Made by a program: the position numbers and the translations under genes. From contig NZ_AP022563.1 of assembly GCF_010726645.1 (NCBI RefSeq), positions 5,084,001 to 5,148,000 of the forward strand: a stretch of DNA of 64,000 bases. Direction: 5' to 3'. Positions 36,237 to 46,242 of this stretch are shown piece by piece. The notes below the pieces were generated by a model. The model was not told the DNA's origin, searched no databases, and saw only the letters and a list, made by a program, of their open reading frames with translations. How positions within the stretch are numbered: the stretch's first letter is position 1; every line of letters starts with the position of its first letter. Source of the stretch: Mycolicibacterium duvalii. GTDB lineage: Bacteria > Actinomycetota > Actinomycetes > Mycobacteriales > Mycobacteriaceae.

Positions 36237-37361
36237 CTACTTTCGGGGCAGGCCCAGCAGGCGCTCGGCGATGATGTTGCGCTGAATCTCATTGGTGCCG
36301 GCGTAGATCGGCCCGCCGAGGGCAAACAGCAGACCGTCGGTCACCGAGTCGGTGAGTTCACCGTCGGCGCCGCGCAGATCCAGCGCGGTCTGATGTAGGG
36401 CGACGTCGAGTTCGGACCAGAAGACCTTCGTGATCGACGATTCCGCGCCCAGCTCGCCGCCGTTACCGACCCGGGTGACGGTGCCGAACGTGTGCAGCCG
36501 GTAGGCCTGCGCCTTGATCCACGCGTCGGCCACGCGGTCGGTGAACGCCGGGTCGGGGTTGTCCTTCCACTGCGCGACCAGTCGTTCGGCCGGCGCGAGG
36601 AACCGTGCGGGGCTGCGCAGCGACATGCCGCGCTCGTTGCTCGAGGTGCTCATCGCCGCACGCCAGCCATCGTGCACGCTGCCGATGACGTCGTCGTCGG
36701 GGACGAACACGTCGTCGAGGAAGATCTCACCGAATCCGGTGTCGCCGCCCAGCTGGGCGATGGGGCGAACCGTGACCCCATCGGCCTTCAGGTCGAACAT
36801 GACGTAGGTCAGACCTTTGTGCCGCTGAGCCTCCGGGTCGGACCGGAACAACCCGAACGCCCGCTCTCCGAACACCGCGCGCGAGCTCCAGATCTTCTGC
36901 CCGTTGAGCAGCCAGCCGCCGTCGGTCCGCGTCGCCGTCGAGCGCAGCGAGGCCAGGTCGCTGCCCGACTCCGGCTCCGACCAGGCCTGGGCCCAGATCT
37001 CTTCGCCGCTGGCCATCTTCGGCAGAATGCGGTCGCGCTGTTCCTCGGTGCCGTGCGCGAACAGCGTCGGCGCCAGCATCGAGGTGCCGTTGGCGCTGGC
37101 GCGGCCCGGCGCACCGGCGCGGAAGTACTCCTCCTCGTAGACGATCCACTGCAGCAGCGATGCGTCCCGGCCGCCGTAGCGCTCGGGCCAGGTGATCACC
37201 GACAGTCCGGCGTCGAACAGCACCTTGTCCCAGCGGCGGTGCTGCTCGAAGCCCTCGGCGGTGTCATACGACCGGGTCGGGAAGAAATCCCTGTTCTTGC
37301 CGAGGAATTCGCGCACCTCCATCTGGAATTCGCGGGTGGCGTCGTCGAAGGTCAGGTCCAC
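36237..37361 (-). CDS. fadE31: FadE31, acyl-CoA dehydrogenase subunit
   Basis: 374 aa, with FAD/substrate segments AQAWSEPESGSDLASLRS and QKIWSSRAVFGERAF, and the terminal GTNEIQRNIIAERLLGLPRK. Larger partner of FadE32/FadE33. The GTG at 37361 starts 1 base after the fadD3 stop codon; a longer in-frame extension upstream overlaps fadD3 and is not homologous. Confidence 0.92.
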   Translation of the reverse strand: MDLTFDDATREFQMEVREFLGKNRDFFPTRSYDTAEGFEQHRRWDKVLFDAGLSVITWPERYGGRDASLLQWIVYEEEYFRAGAPGRASANGTSMLAPTLFAHGTEEQRDRILPKMASGEEIWAQAWSEPESGSDLASLRSTATRTDGGWLLNGQKIWSSRAVFGERAFGLFRSDPEAQRHKGLTYVMFDLKADGVTVRPIAQLGGDTGFGEIFLDDVFVPDDDVIGSVHDGWRAAMSTSSNERGMSLRSPARFLAPAERLVAQWKDNPDPAFTDRVADAWIKAQAYRLHTFGTVTRVGNGGELGAESSITKVFWSELDVALHQTALDLRGADGELTDSVTDGLLFALGGPIYAGTNEIQRNIIAERLLGLPRK

Positions 37362-37362
37362 A

Positions 37363-38892
37363 TCAGGCCCTCTCGGTGTGTCGGCGGAGCTCGGGCTTGA
37401 CCACCTTGCCGCCGGGATTGCGCGGAAGCGCGTCGAGGAATTCGACGCTCCGCGGGGTCTTGAAGTTCGCGAGATGCTCACGCGTGTAGGCGATGACGGT
37501 CTGCTCGTCGAGCGTGGCGCCGGGCAGCGTGACGACGAACGCCTTGCCGACTTCGCCGAGGCGGTCGTCGGGCACGCCGATCACGGCGGCTTCTGCGACG
37601 CCGGGCAGTCGCGCGAGGACCTGCTCGATCTCGGCGGGGTAGACGTTGAAGCCGCCGCAGATGTACATGTCCTTGAGCCGGTCGGTGATCTTCACATTCC
37701 CGGCGGGATCGAGTTCGCCCACATCGCCGGTGTGCAACCAGCCGTCGGCGTCGATCGCGGCGGCGGTCGCCTCGGGATCGTCGAGATAGCCGAGCATCAC
37801 GTTGGGGCCGCGGAGCAACACTTCGCCTTGATCACCGATTCGCAGCTCGAAGTCCGCGATCGGACGGCCGGAGGTGGTTGCGACCGTCACAGCGTCGTCG
37901 TCGGCGCGACACATCGTCCCGAAGCCCGCCGCCTCCGTGAGGCCGTAGGCGGTCAGCACGATGTCGATGTCGAGCTCACTCTGCATCCGTTCGATCAGCA
38001 CGACCGGGATGGTTGCCGCACCGGTGACCGCGAACCGCAGCGAGCTCAAATCGAACTCGCCGCGTCGGGGATGGTCGAGCAGGGTCTGGTAGATGGTCGG
38101 GGGACCGGGCAGCACGGTGATTCGGTGGTCCTGCACCGCTTGCATGGTCCGTTCCGGATCGAATGTCAGCGCGGGGAACAGCGTCGCCCCGGTCTGCAGG
38201 CAGGCCAGGATGCCGGCCTTGTAGCCGAAGTTGTGGAAGAACGGGTTGATGCACAGATAGCGGTCCGCGCTGGAGACCTGCCCGCACGCCGCCCATGCCG
38301 CCGACGCGTCGAGTGACTGACGCTGTGCGCAGCGCACCCCCTTGCTGCGTCCGGTGGTGCCGGAGGTGAACAGGATGTCGGAGACATCTTCGTCGGTGAC
38401 GGCGGCGACGCGCTCGTCGACTGCCGCCAGATCCGCGCCGCGCGCGATGAACTCGTCCCACGTCCCGTCGGCCCTTTCGATCGGGACCCGGACGACGTGG
38501 CGCAGTGCCGGTACATCGGCACGGTCGATGCTCGCGGCCTTGTCGGTACCCAGGAACTCGCCCGAGGCGAACAGCAGCGGCGCCCCGGTGCGCGCCAGGA
38601 TGTCGGTGGCCTCGCCGGCGGTGTACCGCGTGTTGAGCGGGACCAGAACTGCGCCCGCATGGTGGACGGCCAGACATGCGACCACCCAGTGCCAGGTGTT
38701 CGGCGCCCAGATCGCGACGCAGTCGCCCGGCTGGACTCCGAGGTCGATCAACGCGGCCGCGGCCCGGCGAACCTCGGCGCGCAGTTCGGCGTACGTCAGC
38801 ATCCGGTCGGCAGTGACGACGGCGGCGTGTTCGGGGAGCTCGCGCGCGACGCGGTCGAGGACCGCGGGGGTGGTCCGCGCGGCGGTTGTCAT
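37363..38892 (-). CDS. fadD3: FadD3, HIP-CoA ligase
   Basis: 509-aa acyl-CoA synthetase. P-loop LFTSGTTGRSKGVRC, then GLTEAAGFGTMC, WLHTGDVGELD and the lysine region LPRNPGGKVVKPELR. Activates the ring C/D remnant HIP to HIP-CoA, which is the effector that releases KstR2. First gene of a minus-strand operon; the KstR2 box lies 28 bp upstream. Confidence 0.95.
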   Translation of the reverse strand: MTTAARTTPAVLDRVARELPEHAAVVTADRMLTYAELRAEVRRAAAALIDLGVQPGDCVAIWAPNTWHWVVACLAVHHAGAVLVPLNTRYTAGEATDILARTGAPLLFASGEFLGTDKAASIDRADVPALRHVVRVPIERADGTWDEFIARGADLAAVDERVAAVTDEDVSDILFTSGTTGRSKGVRCAQRQSLDASAAWAACGQVSSADRYLCINPFFHNFGYKAGILACLQTGATLFPALTFDPERTMQAVQDHRITVLPGPPTIYQTLLDHPRRGEFDLSSLRFAVTGAATIPVVLIERMQSELDIDIVLTAYGLTEAAGFGTMCRADDDAVTVATTSGRPIADFELRIGDQGEVLLRGPNVMLGYLDDPEATAAAIDADGWLHTGDVGELDPAGNVKITDRLKDMYICGGFNVYPAEIEQVLARLPGVAEAAVIGVPDDRLGEVGKAFVVTLPGATLDEQTVIAYTREHLANFKTPRSVEFLDALPRNPGGKVVKPELRRHTERA

Positions 38893-38919
38893 CGGTGCTC
38901 CTCAGGGATCGGCTACCCA

Positions 38920-38933
38920 AGCAAGTGCTTGGT
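38920..38933. promoter_or_regulatory. KstR2 operator (fadD3 / fadE30)
   Basis: AGCAAGTGCTTGGT fits AnCAAGnnCTTGnT exactly, in the 57-bp divergent gap. It ends 16 bp before the fadE30 start. Confidence 0.92.
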
Positions 38934-38949
38934 AGGCTACCCTACAGGG

Positions 38950-40100
<1,151 letters not shown>

Positions 40101-40104
<4 letters not shown>

Positions 40105-40892
40105 CAGATCTTTCCGTCGCACCCGCCGAGATCGAGGGCCACGGTCTGCTCAAGGGCAAGGTCGTGCTCGTGACCGCTGCAGCCGGCACCGGCATCGGCT
40201 CCACGACCGCCCGCCGTGTGCTGCTCGAAGGCGCCGATGTGGTGGTCTCGGACTACCACGAGCGCCGGCTGGGAGAGACCCGCGACGAGCTCGCCGCGCT
40301 CGGACTGGGCAAGGTCGACTCCGTGGTCTGCGATGTGACCTCCACCGAAGCCGTAGATGCGCTGATCACCTCGACGGTCGAAAAGGCCGGACGCATCGAT
40401 GTTCTGGTCAACAACGCCGGCCTGGGCGGGCAGACGCCGGTCATCGACATGACCGATGACGAGTGGGACCGCGTGCTCAACGTGACGCTGACATCGGTGA
40501 TGCGGGCGACACGGGCCGCGCTGCGCTATTTCCGCGACGCGCCCCACGGCGGTGTGATCGTGAACAATGCCAGTGTGCTGGGCTGGCGCGCGCAACACTC
40601 CCAGTCGCACTACGCCGCGGCCAAGGCCGGCGTGATGGCCCTGACCCGGTGCAGCGCCATCGAAGCCGTCGAACACGGGGTGCGGATCAACGCCGTATCG
40701 CCGAGCATCGCCCGCCACAAGTTCCTGGAGAAGACCAGCAGCTCCGAGCTGTTGGACCGGCTGGCCGAGGGTGAGGCGTTCGGCCGCGCGGCCGAGCCGT
40801 GGGAGGTCGCGGCCACCATCGCGTTTCTGGCCAGCGACTACTCCAGTTACCTGACCGGCGAGGTGATCTCGGTGTCGAGCCAGCACCCATGA
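40101..40892 (+). CDS. ipdF: IpdF, SDR dehydrogenase of HIP catabolism
   Basis: 263-aa short-chain dehydrogenase. Cofactor region TAAAGTGIGSTTARR, NNAGLGG, active-site SHYAAAKAGV. Orthologue of Rv3559c, which oxidises the 5-hydroxyl of a HIP-CoA intermediate. Overlaps kstR2 by ATGA; the PPE64 gene that sits between them in M. tuberculosis is absent. Confidence 0.92.
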
Positions 40893-41530
40893 GTGCCGAG
40901 CGCCCAGCCCAGGCGGCCCCCGCCGCCGGCAATACCCGCCGCGACGAACTATTGCAGCTGGCCGCGACGATGTTCGCCGAGCGTGGATTGCGCGCCACCA
41001 CCGTGCGCGACATCGCCGACTCGGCCGGAATCCTGTCGGGCAGTCTGTACCACCACTTCTCGTCGAAAGAGGAGATGGTCGACGAGGTGCTGCGCGGGTT
41101 CCTCGACTGGCTCTTCGAGCGGTACCAACAGATCATCGACACCGAGTCCAACCCGCTCGAGCGCCTCAAGGGGCTGTTCATGGCGTCGTTCGAGGCGATC
41201 GAGACCCGCCACGCCGAAGTGGTGATCTATCAGGACGAGGCGAAGCGGCTGTCGTTGCAGGACCGCTTCGGCTACGTCGAGGAGCGCAACAAAGAACAGC
41301 GCAAGATGTGGATCGACGTCCTCACCCAGGGCATCGAGGAGGGCCATTTCCGTCCCGACGTCGACGTCGACCTGGTCTACCGGTTCATCCGTGACACCAC
41401 CTGGGTCTCGGTGCGCTGGTACCAGCCCGGTGGGCCGCTGACCGCCCAGCAGGTGGGTCAGCAGTATCTTTCGATCGTTCTCGGCGGTATCACCGCCGGG
41501 CCAACAACCAAGGAGAGCAGCAATGGCTGA
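40889..41530 (+). CDS. kstR2: KstR2, TetR-family repressor of the HIP regulon
   Basis: 213 aa with helix-turn-helix TVRDIADSAGILSGSLYHHFSSKEEM. Represses the ring C/D genes at the two KstR2 boxes in this window and is induced by HIP-CoA. ATG at 40889 in ATGA overlap with ipdF; its 3' end overlaps fadA6 by 8 bp. It is therefore itself in the operon it controls. Confidence 0.95.
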   Translation: MSAERPAQAAPAAGNTRRDELLQLAATMFAERGLRATTVRDIADSAGILSGSLYHHFSSKEEMVDEVLRGFLDWLFERYQQIIDTESNPLERLKGLFMASFEAIETRHAEVVIYQDEAKRLSLQDRFGYVEERNKEQRKMWIDVLTQGIEEGHFRPDVDVDLVYRFIRDTTWVSVRWYQPGGPLTAQQVGQQYLSIVLGGITAGPTTKESSNG

Positions 41531-42671
41531 GGCGTATGTGATCGACGCAGTTCGTACCGCGATCGGCAAGCGCAACGGATCGCTGGCCGGTGTGCATCCC
41601 GTCGACCTCGGCGCGGCGGGCTGGCGTGGCCTGTTCGCGCGCAACGACGTCGATCCGGCCGCTGTCGATGACGTCATCGCCGGCTGCGTGGACGCAATCG
41701 GTCCGCAGGCCGGCAACATCGCGCGGCTGTCCTGGTTGGCCGCCGGCTACCCCGAAGAGGTACCCGGCGTGACCGTGGACCGGCAGTGCGGATCCAGCCA
41801 GCAGGCCATTTCCTTCGGCGCTCAGGCGATCCTGTCCGGTACCGCCGACCTGATCGTCGCCGGCGGTATGCAGAACATGAGCCAGATTCCGATCAGCTCG
41901 GCGATGACGGTCGCCGAGCAGTTCGGATTCACCTCTCCGACAAACGAATCGAAGAGCTGGTTGCATCGCTACGGCGACCAGGAGATCTCCCAGTTCCGCG
42001 GCGCCGAGTTGATCGCCGAGAAGTGGGACATCTCCCGCGAGGACATGGAGCAGTTCGCGCTCACCAGCCACCAGCGCGCCCAGGCAGCGATCCGCGCCGG
42101 CCACTTCGAGAACGAGATCATTGATGTCGACGGCTTCGCCGTAGACGAAGGCCCGCGCGACACGTCGCTGGAGAAGATGGCAGGCCTCAAGACGCTCGTC
42201 GAGGGCGGTCGCCTGACCGCAGCGATGGCCAGCCAGATCTCCGATGGTGCCAGCGCGGTGCTGCTGGCCTCCGAGCAGGCGGTGAAGACACATAATCTGA
42301 AGCCGCGCGCCCGCATTCACCACATCAGTGCCCGCGGCGCCGACCCGGTGTTCATGCTCACCGGGCCGATCCCGGCCACCCGTTATGCGCTGGACAAGAC
42401 CGGTCTGTCGATCGACAACATCGACACCGTCGAGATCAACGAGGCGTTCGCGCCGGTGGTGCAAGCCTGGCTCAAGGAGACCAACGCCGACCCCGAGAAG
42501 GTCAACCCGAACGGCGGTGCGATCGCCCTTGGGCACCCGTTGGGCGCGACTGGCGCGAAGCTCTTCGCGACCATGTTGAACACCCTCGAACGGACCGGCG
42601 GCCGCTACGGACTGCAGACGATGTGCGAAGGCGGCGGCACTGCGAACGTCACCATCATCGAACGGCTTTGA
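41523..42671 (+). CDS. fadA6: FadA6, thiolase of ring C/D degradation
   Basis: 382-aa thiolase. Nucleophilic Cys in VDRQCGSSQQAI, then EINEAFAPV, NPNGGAIALGHPLGATGA and the second Cys in MCEGGGTANV. Cleaves a late beta-ketoacyl-CoA from HIP. Last gene of the fadE30-ipdF-kstR2-fadA6 operon; AAGGAGAG precedes the ATG. Confidence 0.95.
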   Translation: MAEAYVIDAVRTAIGKRNGSLAGVHPVDLGAAGWRGLFARNDVDPAAVDDVIAGCVDAIGPQAGNIARLSWLAAGYPEEVPGVTVDRQCGSSQQAISFGAQAILSGTADLIVAGGMQNMSQIPISSAMTVAEQFGFTSPTNESKSWLHRYGDQEISQFRGAELIAEKWDISREDMEQFALTSHQRAQAAIRAGHFENEIIDVDGFAVDEGPRDTSLEKMAGLKTLVEGGRLTAAMASQISDGASAVLLASEQAVKTHNLKPRARIHHISARGADPVFMLTGPIPATRYALDKTGLSIDNIDTVEINEAFAPVVQAWLKETNADPEKVNPNGGAIALGHPLGATGAKLFATMLNTLERTGGRYGLQTMCEGGGTANVTIIERL

Positions 42672-42950
42672 CCTCTCATTTTGTGAGCAATATCACCGGG
42701 CGGTCTCGCCAGGGTCACGGAACGGTAACAACCTGGCGGGTTGCCGAATGGGCTGCGCCGTTGCAGAGTTCGCAGTTAGGCGCGCTGTTGCGCCGTTGAT
42801 CACCCCTGTCCCACCGCGCGGACGCGCCTTGCGTTTTCAGGCTTTGCCCGAATACGGTCATAACACCGATGACGTAACTGATGACGCATGTGAATTTTGT
42901 TCGGTGGTGATCTTGAAGTGGACGATGCTGATTCGCGCGGTGCCGACGTG
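42672..42950. other. Intergenic junction fadA6 / ectA
   Basis: 279 bp without a convincing gene. It must hold the promoter of the ectoine operon; I see no clear KstR-type site and no strong terminator hairpin. A 67-codon frame starting at 42748 has no family resemblance and is likely chance. Confidence 0.6.
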
Positions 42951-43514
42951 ATGCCGCGCCCGTGGACGGTGGCCACGAAAAGCGCTGTCCAACGGACCAA
43001 TTCGTGGGCGCGTTTCCTGCGCCGACCGCAGCAGGACGATGCGCTCGCGATGCGGCGCCTGGTCATCGAGACCGATGTGCTCGACGTCAACTCGACGTAC
43101 ACGTATCTGTTGATGGCCACAGACTTTGCCGACACGACGATCGTCGCCGACCGCGACGGTGATCTGTGCGGCTTGATCACCGGCTACCACCCCCCGAGCC
43201 GACCCGAGGTGCTGTTCGTCTGGCAGGTCGCGGTCGCCCGGGCGGCGCAGGGCACCGGACTTGCCAGCGTCATGCTTGACGGGCTGGTGGAGCGGGTACG
43301 ACTCGACCGGCACGGCCACCCGGTGACTGTGGAGGCCACGGTCGCTCCGGACAACGCAGCGTCGCGAGCCTTCTTCGCCGCCTTCGCCCGGCGGCAGGGC
43401 GTTCCTCTCGTCGAGGAGCCCAGGTTCACCGCAGCGGACCTGGACGTCGATCAGAACCACCCGGACGAGCCGCTGCTACGCATCGGTCCGATCACGACAT
43501 CCATGGTCGACTGA
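42951..43514 (+). CDS. ectA: L-2,4-diaminobutyrate acetyltransferase EctA
   Basis: 187-aa GNAT acetyltransferase. VLDVNSTYTYLLMATDFADT is the EctA signature; the acetyl-CoA loop is VAVARAAQGTGLASVML, followed by TVAPDNAASRAFF. Acetylates diaminobutyrate in ectoine synthesis. The ATG at 42951 is chosen by family length; in-frame GTG 42918 and TTG 42897 lie upstream. Confidence 0.93.
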   Translation: MPRPWTVATKSAVQRTNSWARFLRRPQQDDALAMRRLVIETDVLDVNSTYTYLLMATDFADTTIVADRDGDLCGLITGYHPPSRPEVLFVWQVAVARAAQGTGLASVMLDGLVERVRLDRHGHPVTVEATVAPDNAASRAFFAAFARRQGVPLVEEPRFTAADLDVDQNHPDEPLLRIGPITTSMVD

Positions 43515-43531
43515 CACCATTGAAGGGAAAC

Positions 43532-44821
43532 ATGTCAACGCCAGCAACGATCACCCGTTCCAACGAACCCGACCTCCCGGCGGTGTACAGCTCCGTCGAG
43601 TCCGAGGTCCGCAGCTACTGCCGCGGTTGGCCGACCACAATGGCCTCCGCCCGGGGTTCCTGGGTGACCGACGCCTCCGGTCGCCGCTACCTGGACTTCT
43701 TCGCCGGGGCCGGTGCGCTGAACTACGGGCACAACAACCCGATACTCAAGCAGCCGCTGATCGATTACCTCGCCAATGACGGCATCGTGCACTCGCTGGA
43801 CATGGCCACCGAGGCCAAAACGCACCTCCTCGAGACCTTCGAGCGGCTGATTCTGCGGCCCCGAGGACTGGACTACAAGGTGCAGTTCCCCGGGCCCACC
43901 GGCGCCAACTCGGTCGAGGCGGCCTTGAAGCTGGCTCGCAAGGTCACCGGTCGCGAGTCGATCATCAGCTTCACCAACGCCTTTCACGGTATGACGCTGG
44001 GTGCGCTCTCGGTGACGGGTAACTCGATGAAGCGCGCCGGAGCGGGCATCCCGCTCGTGCACGCCACCCCGATGCCCTACGACAACTACTTCGGTGGGGT
44101 CACCGAGGACTTCCACTGGTTCGAGCGGGTGCTCGACGACTCCGGCAGCGGGCTCAACCGTCCGGCCGCGGTCATCGTCGAGACCGTGCAGGGCGAGGGC
44201 GGCCTCAACGTGGCACGGATGGAATGGCTCCGCGGACTGGCCGAGCTGTGTCAGCGCCGAGAGATCCTGCTCATCATCGATGACGTCCAAATGGGCTGCG
44301 GACGAACGGGTCCGTTCTTCAGCTTCGAAGAGGCCGGGATCGTCCCCGACATCGTGACGCTGTCGAAGTCGATCAGCGGCTACGGCCTGCCGATGGCGCT
44401 GACGCTGTTCCGGCGTGATCTCGACGTGTGGGCGCCCGGGGAGCACAACGGAACGTTCCGTGGCCACAACCCGGCATTCGTCACCGCGGCGAAGGCCCTC
44501 GAGACGTACTGGGAGACCGAGACGTTCGTCGAGGACACGCTCGCGAAGGGGCGGCAGATCCGGGACCGGCTCGACCAGATCGCCGCGAAGCACGAAGGTG
44601 TGAGTGCGCGCGGCAGGGGGATGGCACAGGGACTGAAGTTCGAGGATGCGGCGCTGGCGTCGGCCGCGTGCTACGCCGCCTTCGAGCGCGGCGTGCTGAT
44701 GGAGACGAGCGGTCCCTCCGACGAGGTCATCAAGCTGCTGCCGCCGCTGACCACCTCCGAGGAGGACCTCGACGCGGGCATCGACATCTTGGCCGAGGCG
44801 GTCGCCGCTACTGTCGAGTAA
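43532..44821 (+). CDS. ectB: Diaminobutyrate-2-oxoglutarate transaminase EctB
   Basis: 429-aa class III aminotransferase. DDVQMGCGRTGPFFSFE binds PLP and the lysine is in TLSKSISGYGLPMAL. Makes diaminobutyrate from aspartate semialdehyde. ATG at 43532 after AAGGGA; a TTG at 43520 is an alternative. Confidence 0.95.
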   Translation: MSTPATITRSNEPDLPAVYSSVESEVRSYCRGWPTTMASARGSWVTDASGRRYLDFFAGAGALNYGHNNPILKQPLIDYLANDGIVHSLDMATEAKTHLLETFERLILRPRGLDYKVQFPGPTGANSVEAALKLARKVTGRESIISFTNAFHGMTLGALSVTGNSMKRAGAGIPLVHATPMPYDNYFGGVTEDFHWFERVLDDSGSGLNRPAAVIVETVQGEGGLNVARMEWLRGLAELCQRREILLIIDDVQMGCGRTGPFFSFEEAGIVPDIVTLSKSISGYGLPMALTLFRRDLDVWAPGEHNGTFRGHNPAFVTAAKALETYWETETFVEDTLAKGRQIRDRLDQIAAKHEGVSARGRGMAQGLKFEDAALASAACYAAFERGVLMETSGPSDEVIKLLPPLTTSEEDLDAGIDILAEAVAATVE

Positions 44822-44856
44822 CAGCGCAGACCAACGTACGGAAAGGAGGTGCCGAC

Positions 44857-45246
44857 TTGATAGTCCGCACCACTGAGGAAATCACCGGCACAGACCGGGA
44901 TGTCGCAGCCGCACATTGGCGGTCCAAGCGCATCATCCTGGCCGACGATGGCGTCGGCTTCTCGTTTCACGAGACCACGATCGAGCCGAACACCGTGAGT
45001 GAGTTCCACTACCGCCACCACGTCGAGGCGGTCTGGGTCGTCGAGGGCACCGGCATGCTGACCGATCTCGAGACGGGGCAAGACTATCCGCTGCGTCCCG
45101 GGTCGATGTATCTGCTCAACGGTCACGAGCGTCACCGTGTCACCACGGACACCACGATGCGCATGTTGTGCGTGTTCAACCCGCCCGTGACCGGCCAGGA
45201 GGTGCACGACGAGAACGGCGCATACCCGGCGGCGGTGGCCAATTGA
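44857..45246 (+). CDS. ectC: Ectoine synthase EctC
   Basis: 129-aa cupin. EFHYRHHVEAVWVVEGTG and YPLRPGSMYLLNGHERH carry the metal-site residues. Closes the ectoine ring. Starts with TTG at 44857 behind a strong AAAGGAGGT site, giving MIVRTTEEI, which matches the family start. Confidence 0.95.
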   Translation: MIVRTTEEITGTDRDVAAAHWRSKRIILADDGVGFSFHETTIEPNTVSEFHYRHHVEAVWVVEGTGMLTDLETGQDYPLRPGSMYLLNGHERHRVTTDTTMRMLCVFNPPVTGQEVHDENGAYPAAVAN

Positions 45247-46157
45247 GCACAGAGCAACTCACCCGGGCAGCTGACCGCTACCCGACCCGACTCGATACCC
45301 GTCTCGACCCGATCGACCGGGTCGAGCCGACCGTGTGGGGACCGCCGGCCGGTGGGCCGCTGACCGAGTCGGACCTGCAGTCGATGGAGCGCAACGGCTA
45401 CCTGGTGCGCCCGGATGCGGTCGACTCGCCGTGGCTGCCGACGTTGCAGTCGGAACTGGAGCGCATCGCCGCGCGCGCTGATTCCGACGATCCGCGCATC
45501 ATCCGCGAACCGGGCGGCAGCGTGCGGTCGGTGTTTCAGCCGCACCTGTTCAGCGACGTCATCTCCGAGGTCGTGACACTCGACACCGTCTTGCCGGTCG
45601 CGCGCCAGTTGCTGGGTAGTGACGTCTACCTGCATCAGGCCCGGATCAACCTGATGCCCGGCTTCACCGGATCCGGGTTCTACTGGCATTCCGACTTCGA
45701 GACCTGGCACGCCGAGGACGGCATGCCCGAGATGCGTGCGGTGTCGTGCTCGATCGCGCTGACCGAGAACTACCCGTACAACGGCTCGCTGATGGTGATG
45801 CCCGGTTCGCATCGGGTCTTCTACCCCTGCGTCGGCGCCACGCCGCGCAACAACCACACGTCCTCGTTGGTCAAGCAGGAGATCGGAGTGCCCGACCGTG
45901 CCACGCTGACCGCGGCGGCGGAGCGGTTCGGCATCGACCAGGTCACGGGGCCGGCGGGCACCGCACTGTGGTTCGACTGCAACATCATGCACGGGTCGGG
46001 TTCGAACATCACGCCGTATCCGCGGTCCAACATCTTCCTGGTGTTCAACTCGGTCGAGAACCAACTCGAGGCGCCTTTCAGCGCCGACGAGCCCCGGCCG
46101 GAGTACCTGGGCGCTCGGACTCATCAGGCCTTCAGCACGGCGGCCCTCGTCGGTTGA
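45243..46157 (+). CDS. ectD: Ectoine 5-hydroxylase EctD
   Basis: 304-aa Fe(II)/2-oxoglutarate dioxygenase. Signature FYWHSDFETWHAEDGMP supplies His and Asp ligands; the second His is in IMHGSGSNITPYPRSN. Hydroxylates ectoine to 5-hydroxyectoine. TTG start overlaps the ectC stop (TTGA). Confidence 0.94.
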   Translation: MSTEQLTRAADRYPTRLDTRLDPIDRVEPTVWGPPAGGPLTESDLQSMERNGYLVRPDAVDSPWLPTLQSELERIAARADSDDPRIIREPGGSVRSVFQPHLFSDVISEVVTLDTVLPVARQLLGSDVYLHQARINLMPGFTGSGFYWHSDFETWHAEDGMPEMRAVSCSIALTENYPYNGSLMVMPGSHRVFYPCVGATPRNNHTSSLVKQEIGVPDRATLTAAAERFGIDQVTGPAGTALWFDCNIMHGSGSNITPYPRSNIFLVFNSVENQLEAPFSADEPRPEYLGARTHQAFSTAALVG

Positions 46158-46242
46158 CCGCGGTCTGACACCCGAAAGACGGTTCCGCGCGCGTCGCACC
46201 GGCTAGGCTCATCTGACATCGCGTGTTGTCAGATGGAGGTTC

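Noticed and set aside
42748..42951. 67-codon frame in the fadA6-ectA gap
   Set aside because: No recognisable family, no ribosome site, ends at the ectA start; probably chance.
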